A stretch of DNA of 64,000 nt from Streptomyces xanthii (GCF_014621695.1 NZ_CP061281.1:1054001-1118000); one strand, 5' to 3'. Shown: positions 26,668 through 35,568, counted from the stretch's first letter. The notes: generated by a model from the sequence alone, not told the origin. Translations and numbers: made by a program.

Positions 26668-27022
26668 CGAGCACTGCCTCCAGTAGGGACCGGTCAGTGG
26701 GGTTTTCGTGGAACATGGGGGGCTTGGTGGTGATCGCCCCGCAGTCGACGAGGTCGGAGAGCAGGACCTTGGTGACGGCTGCGGGGAGTCGGAGGTGGCC
26801 GGCGACCTCGGCCACGGAGGTGGGCTCCACGCACAGGTCGAGCACCTCGCTGTGCTCGGGGCCCAGGTAGCCCACCGGGGTCGTGCCGGTGGCCATGACG
26901 AGGGAGAGCAGGTCCATCGCCGTGGTGGGCCGGGTGCGTCCGTTGCTCACCGTGTACGGGCGCACGAGCCGGCCGGCCGCACCGTCGAGCCACGGCCCGT
27001 CCTGCGGGGCCGCCACCCTCAA
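26645..27022 (-). CDS. cvnC: DUF742 protein (CvnC)
   Basis: 125 residues. Carries the DUF742 opening RLVRPYTVSNGRTRPTTAMDLLSLV and a winged-helix-like remainder (EHSEVLDLCVEPTSVAEVAGHLRLP in parts, LLSDLVDCGAITTKPP). CvnC proteins contact the roadblock protein and the GTPase in the conservon complex. The start is part of the preceding stop region (27019-27022 shared with cvnB), indicating coupled translation. Confidence 0.95.
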   Translation of the reverse strand: MRVAAPQDGPWLDGAAGRLVRPYTVSNGRTRPTTAMDLLSLVMATGTTPVGYLGPEHSEVLDLCVEPTSVAEVAGHLRLPAAVTKVLLSDLVDCGAITTKPPMFHENPTDRSLLEAVLDGLRRQL

Positions 27023-27453
27023 TTCCTCATCGCCGTGGGTTCGGCCGAGGGCTGCCGGGGCGCGGTCACCAGGTAGGGGCGCACGCTCTTGACGAGCATG
27101 GCCATCTCGTAGCCGAGGACGGCCGCGTCGGCCTCGCGTCCGGCGAGGACGGCGAGACAGGTGCCGGATCCCGCGGTGGACACGAACAGCAGGGTGGAGT
27201 CGAGCTCCACCACGACCTGCCGCACGTCGCCGCCGTCGCCGAACCTGATCCCCGCGCTGCGGCCGAGGGAGTACAGGCCCGAGGCGAGGGCCGCCATGTG
27301 GTCGGCACTGTCGGCGTCGAGTCCGTGGACGGACTTGACGAGACCGTCGGAGGAGAGGAGCACGGCGCTCGTCGTGTGGGGAACGCGCTGGACGAGGCCG
27401 CTCATCAGCCAGTCGAGATCGGACACATGACCCGTCGGCACATCGCTCGCCAT
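27019..27453 (-). CDS. cvnB: Roadblock/LC7 domain protein (CvnB)
   Basis: 144 residues from MASDVPTGHVSDLDWLMSGL. The whole protein is one roadblock/LC7 fold (VPHTTSAVLLSSDGLVKSVHGL, DHMAALASGLYSLGRSAG, VVELDSTLLFVSTAGSGTCLAVLAG in parts). Such proteins stimulate or scaffold small GTPases of the MglA/CvnD type. Upstream GGAG fits the ATG at 27451-27453. Stop overlaps cvnC start by 4 bp. Confidence 0.95.
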   Translation of the reverse strand: MASDVPTGHVSDLDWLMSGLVQRVPHTTSAVLLSSDGLVKSVHGLDADSADHMAALASGLYSLGRSAGIRFGDGGDVRQVVVELDSTLLFVSTAGSGTCLAVLAGREADAAVLGYEMAMLVKSVRPYLVTAPRQPSAEPTAMRN

Positions 27454-27566
27454 GGGGGATCGACTCCTTGGTGGACTGCTCGGTGTGGTGCTGGTCGGGG
27501 GAAGCGCGGGGGCGGGGCGGGGCCCGCCGGGTATCGCTCGCGGGGCCGGGGCGGTGCGCGCGTGTC

Positions 27567-29660
27567 TCACTCGCCGTGACCGCCCTCGGGGCCGGGGGAC
27601 GGCGGTCGCGGCTCGCGCGACAGGTCGCGCGGCTCGGCGCCCTCGGCGAGGGTGATGCCGCGCTGGAACGCCGCCATCAGGCCGGGGTCGTGGCCGACGG
27701 GCTCGTCGTCCTGGCGCGGGGCGGGGGCGCCGCGCAGTTGCGGAGCCAGGTGCTCCTGAGCTCTGCGGCGGGGCAGTTGGGGGCGGCCCATGGTGCCGCG
27801 CACCTGGCCGCCGAGCGGGACGGGCGGGACCCGCGGGCCGGCCGGGTGCTCCCCGGTGCCCTGCCGGTCCTCGGGCCGGATGCCGGGAAGCGCGTCGGCC
27901 GGGGTGGCGCGCCGGTCGCCCGAGGTGCGCTGCGGGAGCGGCACGTGGCCCGGGCCGTGGGACGGTGACGCGGTGCGGGGCTGACGGGGGACGGCGGCGA
28001 CGGCACCGTGCGGGGCGACGGGGGTGGCCGGGGTCCCGGGTGCGGACGGGGTGTTGGGGCCCTCCGGGGTGCGCGGGGTGTGTGGTGCGTTCGGGTTCGG
28101 CGGGGTGACCGAGGTGTACGGCGTCCCGGCGTGGTGCGGGCCCTCCAGTGTGCTCGGCGTGCCGGAGTGGTCCGGCGTGCCGGGCACCGGTGACGTACCG
28201 GGGGCAGCCTGCGTATCGGTGTGGTGCGAGGTGCCGGAGGGGTGCGCGGGGGCGGGGCGGGCCGAAGTGTCGGGTGCCACCGGTGAGTTCGCCGGGGCCA
28301 GTGCGGCCGGGGCGGGGTGCGCTCCGGGTCCGAGGCCGGGGTGGGCGACGGCGCTCTGCTCGTGCGCGGCCGCGGCCTGCGGGCCGAGGACGCTGTCGGC
28401 GGTGGCGGCGGCCGCGGCCCGGCGCACGTGCGGGCTCCTGCGGGCGTCGTCGCCGTCGGCGCCGAGCAGTGCCTGGGGCAGGACGAGGACGGCCTGGACT
28501 CCCCCGTAGATGTTGGTCTGCAGCCGTACGGTGATGCCGTGCCGCCGGGCGAGCTGCGACACCACGAAGAGGCCGATCCGGCCGTCCTGGAGCAGCGTCG
28601 CCACGTTGACCTGGTCGGGGTCGGCGAGCAGGCCGTTCATCTTGTGCTGCTCGGTGGCCGGCATGCCGAGGCCGCGGTCCTCGACCTCGACGGCGAGGCC
28701 GGAGGCGACCATGTTGGCGCGGAGCAGGACCTGGGTGTGCGGTGCGGAGAACACCGTGGCGTTCTCGACGAGTTCGGCGAGCAGGTGGATGCAGTCGGCG
28801 ACGGCGTGGCCGTGCAGGGTGCCGTCGACCGGCGGGACGAGCTTGACCCGGGAGTACTGCTCGACCTCGGCGATGGCGGAGCGCATGACCTCGGTCATGG
28901 AGACGGGGTGGCTCCACTGACGGCGGGAGACGGCGCCGCCGAGCACCGCGAGGTTCTCCGCGTGGCGGCGCATCCGGGTGGCGAGGTGGTCCACCTGGAA
29001 GAGGCCGGCCAGCAGTTCGGGGTCCTCGACCTCGTTCTCCAGCTCGTCGAGGACGGTGATCTCGCGGTGCACGAGGGACTGCAGGCGCCGGGCGAGGTTC
29101 ACGAAGACCTCGACCTTCTGCCGGCTGCCGGCCTGGCTGGACAGCTGGGTGGCCTGAACGACCGCGGAGACGGCGGTGTCGTGGGCGCGCGCGAGGTCGG
29201 CGGCGAGGTGGTCGAAGTCGTCGGCGTCGGACGCGGCGGCGGCCGGGGCGCGGCGGGCCGGCGGGGCCTCGCCCTTGCGCAACTGCTCGACGAGGCCGCG
29301 CAGTTCCGCCTGGCCCCGGGCGCTGGTGCGGCGCAGGGCGACGAGGCGGTCGCGGACGGCTGCGGCCGCGCGGCCCGCGGCGACGGCGGCGATGACGATG
29401 CCGGCGACGGTGACCACGAAGGCGCCGGTGAGCACGGCCCACAGCTCGGGGCCGGGCCGGGTGCCGGTGGAGCGGATCGCGAAGAGCACGGTGGCCGTGC
29501 AGGCGAGGGCGACCGCGAGGGGCGGCAGGACGGCGATGCGCAGCAGTTGGGGCCGTATGTGGGTCTCGGCCGGGTGCGACGTGGCCCGGCCGGTCGGCCT
29601 GCCGTGCCGACCGCCTTCGCGACGGTCCGCGCGGGCGGCCGGCTGGCGCAGCTGAGACAT
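27567..29660 (-). CDS. cvnA: Conservon sensor kinase-like protein (CvnA)
   Basis: 697 residues from MSQLRQPAARAD (GAGGACG upstream). Two membrane helices at ~42-67 and ~80-105, a coiled linker, then a dimerisation-like helix and a HATPase domain (residues ~300-440: HLLAELVENATVFSAPHTQV, VEDRGLGMPATEQHKMNGLL, GRIGLFVVSQLARRHGITV). Residues from ~465 onward are Pro/Ala/Thr/His/Gly-rich and probably disordered, with many short GTP/HTP-type repeats. CvnA proteins are atypical kinases that transmit membrane signals to CvnB-D. A longer in-frame N-terminal extension is Arg/Pro-rich and not supported. Confidence 0.93.
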   Translation of the reverse strand: MSQLRQPAARADRREGGRHGRPTGRATSHPAETHIRPQLLRIAVLPPLAVALACTATVLFAIRSTGTRPGPELWAVLTGAFVVTVAGIVIAAVAAGRAAAAVRDRLVALRRTSARGQAELRGLVEQLRKGEAPPARRAPAAAASDADDFDHLAADLARAHDTAVSAVVQATQLSSQAGSRQKVEVFVNLARRLQSLVHREITVLDELENEVEDPELLAGLFQVDHLATRMRRHAENLAVLGGAVSRRQWSHPVSMTEVMRSAIAEVEQYSRVKLVPPVDGTLHGHAVADCIHLLAELVENATVFSAPHTQVLLRANMVASGLAVEVEDRGLGMPATEQHKMNGLLADPDQVNVATLLQDGRIGLFVVSQLARRHGITVRLQTNIYGGVQAVLVLPQALLGADGDDARRSPHVRRAAAAATADSVLGPQAAAAHEQSAVAHPGLGPGAHPAPAALAPANSPVAPDTSARPAPAHPSGTSHHTDTQAAPGTSPVPGTPDHSGTPSTLEGPHHAGTPYTSVTPPNPNAPHTPRTPEGPNTPSAPGTPATPVAPHGAVAAVPRQPRTASPSHGPGHVPLPQRTSGDRRATPADALPGIRPEDRQGTGEHPAGPRVPPVPLGGQVRGTMGRPQLPRRRAQEHLAPQLRGAPAPRQDDEPVGHDPGLMAAFQRGITLAEGAEPRDLSREPRPPSPGPEGGHGE

Positions 29661-30021
29661 ACGGCGTCCTCGTCCTCGGTGCTCGTGGGGTGGGTGGGGC
29701 GGCGCGGCGGCGACGAGCGGGGCGACCGGGCGTCGCGCAGCGGACACTCACGGTAGTTGTGAACGCATCATGTGCGGTGGGCAGTTGCCGAACTCCGGCG
29801 GTGGACGTCCCGCTCTGGTATGAGGCCTCGCACGGCAGTCCGAATATGACTTCGGACAGGCGTTCGCCCAGCTCCCCGGGGGTCGGCCGGGGGCGGTGGA
29901 TTGTCAGTGGGCGCGCCTACTGTCGGAAGGCAGACGACGCGAAGCGCCCCGCCGTGCGGTGCACGGAGCGGGGCGCGGGTGGTGCGGTGTCGCGGTGGGG
30001 CCGCTGTGGGTCGAGGTGCGG
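29661..30021. other. Intergenic stretch between cvnA and the monooxygenase fusion gene
   Basis: 361 bp. It holds the leader of cvnA on one side and, on the other, the hairpin at 29944-29976 that follows the fusion gene. No coding potential or other motif was found. Confidence 0.7.
29944..29976 (-). terminator. Terminator-like hairpin after the monooxygenase-hydrolase gene
   Basis: Stem GCGCCCCGC / GCGGGGCGC with an inner CGTGC / GCACG stem and a GGT loop, about 45 bp past the stop at 30022. Confidence 0.7.
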
Positions 30022-32580
30022 TCAGTCGGGGGTGGGGGCGTGATGGTGCAGGCGGAGCCAGGTGTCGAGGTGTTCGTACGCGCTCCGGCGCACGCCGGGC
30101 AGGGAGAGGAAGACGTCGTGCCGGGCGTCGGTGACGGGGACGTCGGCGGTGTCGCCGCCGAGGCCGGCCGCCGTCCAGCGGGCGATCTGCCGGACGTCGA
30201 GGACGGTGTCGGCCCGGTCGCTGCGCTCGCTGTAGCGCAGCGAGTAGTGCGTCTTGTCGGAGCGCAGCACGAGGGACGGGACGCCGACGTCGATGCCCTG
30301 GTGCAGGGCGGCGTGCCCGCGGCGCACGGCGTTGAGCCAGCCGATGGTGACGGGGAATCCGTCGAGCGGCTTGAGGTCGACGTCGTACTCCCATTCGCCG
30401 GTGCCGCTGGTGTGCAGGGTGCGGCCGTAGACCCCGCCCGGGAGGTTGAGCGCCTGGAAGGGGCGCACGCGCGCGAGGGCGCGCAGGGCCCAGGTGACGG
30501 GTCCCCGCATGAACGGCTTGCCCTGGAGGTCGAACCAGGGGCTGTTGAGCACCAGGCCGCTCACCGCGGTCGGGCGTCCGGCGCGGCGGCGCCGGTCCAG
30601 GTAGAGCGGTGCGACGAGGCCGCCCGTGGAGTGGGCGGCGAGCACGACGGGCAGGTCCGGGTGCTCCTCGGCGATCAGTTCGAGGGCCTCGTCGAGTTCG
30701 GCGTCGTAGAGGGCGAGGTCGGACACGTAGTGCGCGGTCTGGCCCGGGCGCCGGGCTCGGCCGCACTTGCGCAGGTCCAGGCCGTAGAAGGCGAGTCCGC
30801 GCGCGGCGAAGAAGTCGGCGAGCTCGGTCTGGAAGAAGTAGTCGGAGAAGCCGTGCACGTACAGGACGGCGCCGGTGACCGGCTCGTCGGGGCGGACGCT
30901 GCGGCGGACGAGGACGGCGCGGGCGTCGCCCTCGCCGTCCGGGTCGGGGCCCAGGTCGATGACGCGCTGCGCGTAGTCCTCGCCGAGGAGGTCGGGCTGC
31001 CAGTCGGCGGCGCCGTCCGCGGCCGGATTTGGTGCCGTGACGGGCTTGAGGCTGCGGGCGAGGTCGGTGCGGAGGGTGGTGAGCGCGTCGAGCACGTAGT
31101 TCTGCCGCATCCGCCACGGGCTGCGGTCGCCCTGGTGCGGGAAGGAGCCGGCGGCGCGCTGGATGTAGCCGGAGGCCAGGTCGAGGAGCGGGCGCGGGGT
31201 GAGCGCGTGGTCGGGGCGGGGCGCGACGGCGGGGTGGCCCTCGCGGTCCATCCAGGTCAGCACCTTGCAGACCAGGCGGTGGGTGAGGTCGGCGCGCAGG
31301 GTCCAGGAGGCGTTCGTGTAGCCGACGCAGACGGCGAAGTTGGGGATGCCGCTGATCATGGCGCCCTGCCAGATGAAGCGCTCGGAGAGATCGGCCTCCT
31401 TGCCGTCGACGCGCGGCCGGATGCCGCCGAAGGGCAGCAGTCGCAGGCCCGTGGCGGTGACCACGATGTCGGCGGGGAGCACCTCGCCGGAGCGCAGCCG
31501 GACGCCCTCGGGCACGAAGCGGTCGATGTGGTCGGTGACCACGCGCGCGGTGCCGGCGCGTACGGCCTTGAAGAGGTCGCCGTCCGGGACGGCGCACAGC
31601 CGCTGGTCCCAGGGGTCGTACGCCGGGGTGAAGTGCTCGGCGACGAGTCCGGCGTCGCCGACGCCCTTGGTGGCGAGCCGGCCGAGGATCTTGCGGGCGG
31701 AGCCGGGGCGACGCCGGCAGTACTGGTAGAAGGCGGTGCTGAAGGCGATGTTCTTGGCGCGCACGGCTCGGTGGGCCAGGCCTTCGGGCAGCACGGAGCG
31801 GGCGCGGTCGGCGAGCTTGTCGCGCTGCGGCACGGAGCCGATCCAGGTGGGGCTGCGCTGGAGCATGGTGACGTGGGCGGCGGCCTTGCCGCTCCGGCCG
31901 TCCTGCCGTCCGGTGGTGTCTTCGAGCAGGGAGGGCACGAGGGTGACGGCGGTGGCCCCGGAGCCCACGACGACGACCCGCTTGCCGCCGTGGTCGAGGT
32001 CCTCGGGCCAGAACTGGGGGTGCACGATCTCCCCGCGGAAGTCCCCGGCGCCCTCGAACACGGGCGCGTGCGGGTGCTCGTAGTCGTAGTAGCCACCGCA
32101 GGAGTAGAGGAAGTCGCAGCTCAGGGTCGTGCGGGTGCCGTCGCGGGGGTCCTCGACGGTGAGCGTCCAGCGGCTGGTCCTGGTGCTGAAGTCGGCGCCG
32201 ACGACCTTGCTGGAGTAGCGGATGCGCCGGTCGATGCCGAACGCTTCGGCCGTCTCCCTGATGTAGCTCAGGATCGAGGCGCCGTCCGCGAGCGACTTCC
32301 CCTCGCGCCAGGGCCGGAAGGGGTAGCCGAGGGTGTACATGTCGGAGTCGGAGCGGACTCCGGGATAGCGGAACAGGTCCCAGGTGCCGCCGAGGTCCTC
32401 ACGCGCCTCGAGCACGGTGTACGTGGCGCCGGGGCGGGCCGTCTGGATGCGATGGGCCGCGCCCACGCCGGACAGGCCCGCGCCCACGATCACGACGTTC
32501 ACGTGCTCGGTCGGGGCGGCGGGCGTGCCCTGCTGCGCGGCGTCCGTGCCCTGGGCCGGGGAGAGCGGTGTGAGGGACAT
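30022..32580 (-). CDS. Baeyer-Villiger-type flavin monooxygenase fused to an alpha/beta hydrolase
   Basis: 852 residues in one uninterrupted frame. Residues ~27-510 are an EthA-like flavoprotein: FAD turn GAGLSG 33-38, GGTWD 64-68, the Baeyer-Villiger fingerprint FRGEIVHPQFWP 181-192 (FxGxxxHxxxWP), NADPH turn GSGATA 206-211 and VTATGL at 374-379. After a linker of about 35 residues, ~555-850 is a lysophospholipase-like hydrolase: YVHGFSDYFF, nucleophile S651 in LAAHSTGGL, acid D775 in LRSDKTH and H821 in DARHDVF. The first half should insert oxygen next to a ketone to form an ester, and the second could cut that ester. Both catalytic sets look intact. Family natural length is ~490, so this is a true fusion. 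Opposite an AraC gene 99 bp away. Confidence 0.9.
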   Translation of the reverse strand: MSLTPLSPAQGTDAAQQGTPAAPTEHVNVVIVGAGLSGVGAAHRIQTARPGATYTVLEAREDLGGTWDLFRYPGVRSDSDMYTLGYPFRPWREGKSLADGASILSYIRETAEAFGIDRRIRYSSKVVGADFSTRTSRWTLTVEDPRDGTRTTLSCDFLYSCGGYYDYEHPHAPVFEGAGDFRGEIVHPQFWPEDLDHGGKRVVVVGSGATAVTLVPSLLEDTTGRQDGRSGKAAAHVTMLQRSPTWIGSVPQRDKLADRARSVLPEGLAHRAVRAKNIAFSTAFYQYCRRRPGSARKILGRLATKGVGDAGLVAEHFTPAYDPWDQRLCAVPDGDLFKAVRAGTARVVTDHIDRFVPEGVRLRSGEVLPADIVVTATGLRLLPFGGIRPRVDGKEADLSERFIWQGAMISGIPNFAVCVGYTNASWTLRADLTHRLVCKVLTWMDREGHPAVAPRPDHALTPRPLLDLASGYIQRAAGSFPHQGDRSPWRMRQNYVLDALTTLRTDLARSLKPVTAPNPAADGAADWQPDLLGEDYAQRVIDLGPDPDGEGDARAVLVRRSVRPDEPVTGAVLYVHGFSDYFFQTELADFFAARGLAFYGLDLRKCGRARRPGQTAHYVSDLALYDAELDEALELIAEEHPDLPVVLAAHSTGGLVAPLYLDRRRRAGRPTAVSGLVLNSPWFDLQGKPFMRGPVTWALRALARVRPFQALNLPGGVYGRTLHTSGTGEWEYDVDLKPLDGFPVTIGWLNAVRRGHAALHQGIDVGVPSLVLRSDKTHYSLRYSERSDRADTVLDVRQIARWTAAGLGGDTADVPVTDARHDVFLSLPGVRRSAYEHLDTWLRLHHHAPTPD

Positions 32581-32614
32581 GGCACTCAGTGTCCGATGCG
32601 GGGCCCTCCTTTTC

Positions 32615-32651
32615 TTGCCCGAGCGCGACATAGATTTGCCCGAGGGCGACA
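32615..32651. promoter_or_regulatory. Two 16-bp direct repeats, probable AraC-protein binding site
   Basis: TTGCCCGAGCGCGACA at 32615-32630 and TTGCCCGAGGGCGACA at 32636-32651 differ at one base and start 21 bp apart, i.e. on the same helix face. This is the layout bound by AraC-type activators. They fill the 99-bp gap between the fusion gene and the AraC gene. Confidence 0.75.
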
Positions 32652-32679
32652 CGGCCCGTCGGGGAACAGGGGGCTCGGG

Positions 32680-33696
32680 GTGTACATCAGGTCCGCCGCG
32701 CTGCGCGGTTTCCGGTCGACGGTGGGTGAGCTGGGCGGTGACGGGGCCCGGTTCGCACGGGCCGCCGGGCTCGAGGTGTCGGCCCTGGACAGCGATGACG
32801 AGCTGATCCCGGAGCAGGCGGTGGCGACCGCGCTGGAGGTCGCGGCGCACGAGCTGCGCTGCCCCGATCTGGGGCTGCGGATGGCGACGCGGCAGGACAT
32901 CACGATGCTGGGTTCGCTCGCGGTGGCGCTGCAGCACTCGCCGACGCTCGGCGACGCCCTGGAGTGCACGTCCCGCTACCTCTTCGTGCACAGCCGGTCC
33001 CTGACGCTGACGCTCGGGGACGACCCGGCCGGGGAGCCCGGCACGGGCGCGCTGCTGTACGGTCCGGCGACGTCGGCGGGGCCCGTGCAGGGCACGGACT
33101 GCGGGCTCGGCTTCGTGCACCGCACGATCGGTTTCCTGTGCGGCGGGCCGTACGGGCTCCGCGGCGTGGAGCTGCCGTACCGCCCGGCCGCGCCGCTCTC
33201 CGCGCACGAGGCCTTCTTCGGCGCGCCCGTGCACATCGGCCGGGTCCAGGGGTACGCCGCCCTGCGCCTGCCGCGCACGCTCCTGCACCGCCCGACCGGC
33301 CGGGTCAACGCGAACCTGCGCCGGCTCGCGCTCGCCTACCTCGACGAGCAGGCCCAGGGGGTCACGGACACGGTGACGGCACGGGTGCGGGCGGCGATCC
33401 AGGAGTCCCTGGCCACGGGCTCGGCCTCGACCCGCACGGTGGCCTCCCTCCTCGCCCTGCACCCGCGCACACTCCAGCGGCACCTGGAAGCGGAGGGCAC
33501 CACCTTCGGCGCGCTCCTCGACGACGTCCGCCGCCACACGGCCCGCCGCCTCCTCCTGACCACGGCCCTCCCCATCGGCCAGATAGCCGCCCTCCTCGGC
33601 TTCGCCGAACAGTCGGCCCTGTCCCGAGCCGCCCGCCGCTGGTGGAACGCGTCACCGCGGCGGGTGCGGGCCGAAGGGGCGAGTGCGGGCGAGTGA
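32680..33696 (+). CDS. AraC family transcriptional regulator
   Basis: 338 residues from a GTG preceded by AGGGGG. The N-terminal ~190 residues are an Arabinose_bd-like domain of the OruR/ArgR group (SAALRGFRSTVGELGG, ELIPEQAVATALEVAAHELRCPDLGLRM in parts). The C-terminal ~100 residues are the double helix-turn-helix (TRTVASLLALHPRTLQRHLEAEGTTFGALL in parts, then IGQIAALLGFAEQSALSRAARRWW). This subgroup is often found next to monooxygenases or hydrolases of hydrophobic compounds. Divergent from the fusion gene; direct repeats between them suggest activation of that gene by its substrate. Confidence 0.93.
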   Translation: MYIRSAALRGFRSTVGELGGDGARFARAAGLEVSALDSDDELIPEQAVATALEVAAHELRCPDLGLRMATRQDITMLGSLAVALQHSPTLGDALECTSRYLFVHSRSLTLTLGDDPAGEPGTGALLYGPATSAGPVQGTDCGLGFVHRTIGFLCGGPYGLRGVELPYRPAAPLSAHEAFFGAPVHIGRVQGYAALRLPRTLLHRPTGRVNANLRRLALAYLDEQAQGVTDTVTARVRAAIQESLATGSASTRTVASLLALHPRTLQRHLEAEGTTFGALLDDVRRHTARRLLLTTALPIGQIAALLGFAEQSALSRAARRWWNASPRRVRAEGASAGE

Positions 33697-33843
33697 CCCG
33701 CTCATGGGGCTTCGCCCTGTGGAGATCGGCGACAACCGCCCCTTTCAGCGGCCGTGGCAAAGCGCAGAGAGGTACAGGTGGCGCCGACTCTGCCGATTGC
33801 GCGGGTCGACGGCGGAGCGGCCCGGAGACGGTAGCTGCCCGCG

Positions 33844-34077
33844 TCAGCCCTCCGGGCGGAGGCGGGCGCGGGCGTCTTCGAGTCGCTGGGCGTAGTCGGG
33901 TGCGAACAGTGCGGGGAGGGTCTTGTCCAGCGTGCCGGCGATCCGGTGGACGGGTGCCCAGACCGCCGGGTCGTCGACCACCCGGCTGAGATCGGTCATC
34001 TGGAGCTTCTCCAGCCAGTGCGACAGCACCAGCGCCTCGTCGGCCGTGAGCCTGATCGTCACGCGGTCGTCCGTCAT
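33844..34077 (-). CDS. Small conserved-looking hypothetical protein
   Basis: 77 residues, MTDDRVTIRLTADEALVL..., with strong GC3 bias. Acidic/helical composition: ADEALVLSHWLEKLQ, DPAVWAPVHRIAGTLDK, FAPDYAQRLEDARARL. No membrane segment or known motif. Not recognised. It stands between the AraC gene and the MBL-fold gene without overlap, in its own orientation block. Confidence 0.65.
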   Translation of the reverse strand: MTDDRVTIRLTADEALVLSHWLEKLQMTDLSRVVDDPAVWAPVHRIAGTLDKTLPALFAPDYAQRLEDARARLRPEG

Positions 34078-34114
34078 GCGTGTCCCCGGCTTCCCCGCGA
34101 CGCGATCCGCTCCG

Positions 34115-34204
34115 CGCACGGCGCCCCCTCGCACCCGGCTCCACGCACGGCGCCCCCTCGCAACCCGCTGCCCGCTGCCCGCTGCGCGCACGGCGGCCCG
34201 CTCG
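34115..34204. repeat. Short imperfect repeats CGCACGGCG...
   Basis: CGCACGGCGCCCCCTCGCA occurs at 34115 and 34144 (period 29) and a degenerate copy at 34186, in the non-coding gap between the 77-residue gene and the MBL gene. Only three units with unequal spacing, so not CRISPR. Confidence 0.5.
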
Positions 34205-34249
34205 CGCCCCGCATGCCCGCCGGGCCTTCCGCTCGCGACGGGCCTCGCC

Positions 34250-35431
34250 TCAGTGCCCCGCCACCGCCACCTCCGGGTCGTCCGTGCCCGCCTTCGGAGC
34301 CGGCTCCGGGACCGGCCAGCCGCCGCGCGGGATCGCCGCGACCGAGCGCCACCACTGCTCCATCGGCAGGGTCTCCGCCGCGGGCTCGAAGGGCTCGCCG
34401 GGGCGCGGGAGCGCGATGCGGGCCGCGGCGCGGCGGGCCGCCGTGACCGTGCCCTCGCCGGGCTCGGTCCAGGCGTGGGGGGCCAGGTTGAACGTCGCCC
34501 AGTGGATCGGGAGCATCGGCCCGGAGACCGGCCCGCCCTGGAGGTCGAGGTGGGCACGCAGGCCCTCCTCGGGGGTCATGTGGATGTCCGGCCACCACTC
34601 GGAGTACGCACCGATCTGGATCATCGTCACGTCGAACGGGCCGTGCTCGGCGCCGATGTCCTGGAAGCCGCGGAAGTACCCGGTGTCGCCGCTGTGGTAG
34701 ACGCGGTGGTCGGGGCCCGCGGCGACCCAGGAAGCCCACAGGGTGTGCTGCGCGTTGCGCAGGCCGCGGCCGCAGAAGTGGCGGGCGGGCGTCGCGGTGA
34801 GGGTGACGCCCGCGACCTTCGTGGACTCGTGCCAGTCCAGCTCGCGCAGCCGGTCGGCCGGCACACCCCAGTGCTCCAGGTGTGCGCCGACGCCGAGCGG
34901 CACGGCGAAGACGGTGTCCGTGTCGGCCAGCGCCTTGATGGTGGGCATGTCCAGGTGGTCGTAGTGGTCGTGCGAGATCACCACCACGTCGACGGGGCCG
35001 AGCGCGGCGAGCGGCAGCGGCACGGGGTGCAGCCGCTTGGGCCCGGCGAAGGGGAACGGGGAGCAGCGCTCGCCCCAGACGGGGTCGAACAGCACCCGCA
35101 CCCCGTCGATCTCGGCGAGCACGCTGGAGTGCCCCATCCAGGTGATCCGCAGCCCGGTGGCGGGCGGCTTGGACAGGTCGGCGAGGGTCGTGGCGTGCAC
35201 CGGGACGGTGCCGGAGGGGGCGCGGCGCAGGCGCTCCTCCTTGCGGAAGTAGACCTTCGCGAACTCGACCATGGAGCCCTCGGGGCGGGTGCGGGCGCCC
35301 TCCGGGTTGCGGAACGAGCCGTCCGAGAAGTTCGGCGACCTGCGGATGCGGTCGAGTCGCGCCCCGGCGGGCTCGGCACCGAAGGATGCGGGCTGCAGCG
35401 AACGCAGTCCGGAACTCAGCGAACGTGACAC
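34250..35431 (-). CDS. MBL-fold metallohydrolase (NAPE-PLD / UlaG-like)
   Basis: 393 residues; GTG with GGGAGG upstream. After ~100 residues, the lactamase_B_2 fold follows: RITWMGHSSVLAEIDGVRVLFDPVWGE in parts, zinc motif ISHDHYDHLD (HxHxDH), TPARHFCGRGL, YHSGDTGYF and IHWATFNL. This resembles NAPE-phospholipase D and bacterial UlaG/YtnP relatives, whose substrates range from N-acyl phospholipids to lactones. No signal peptide. Divergent from the acyl-CoA dehydrogenase operon, whose operators lie in between (35541-35613), so it may also feel that regulator. Substrate unknown. Confidence 0.9.
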   Translation of the reverse strand: MSRSLSSGLRSLQPASFGAEPAGARLDRIRRSPNFSDGSFRNPEGARTRPEGSMVEFAKVYFRKEERLRRAPSGTVPVHATTLADLSKPPATGLRITWMGHSSVLAEIDGVRVLFDPVWGERCSPFPFAGPKRLHPVPLPLAALGPVDVVVISHDHYDHLDMPTIKALADTDTVFAVPLGVGAHLEHWGVPADRLRELDWHESTKVAGVTLTATPARHFCGRGLRNAQHTLWASWVAAGPDHRVYHSGDTGYFRGFQDIGAEHGPFDVTMIQIGAYSEWWPDIHMTPEEGLRAHLDLQGGPVSGPMLPIHWATFNLAPHAWTEPGEGTVTAARRAAARIALPRPGEPFEPAAETLPMEQWWRSVAAIPRGGWPVPEPAPKAGTDDPEVAVAGH

Positions 35432-35540
35432 GGCGCCTCCCGACGATCGATCAGGCTCCCATTATGTGCGGCCCCACCGACAACGCGCCGGGCCCCTTGT
35501 GTCCGCAGTCCCCGTACCCCCTCCGGCCCCACCCGCGCGA

Positions 35541-35558
35541 ACTGATCCATCATTCAGT
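35541..35558. promoter_or_regulatory. TetR-type operator copy 1 (ACTGA-N8-TCAGT)
   Basis: ACTGATCCATCATTCAGT. It ends 10 bp before the TTGACA -35 hexamer of the operon promoter and has the same half-sites and spacing as copies at 35596 and 43866. Confidence 0.8.
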
Positions 35559-35568
35559 ATCCCGTCCA

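Noticed and set aside
34115..34204. Short repeats resembling a CRISPR array
   Set aside because: Three degenerate units, spacers of unequal length and nearly identical to repeat sequence; no cas genes in the window.
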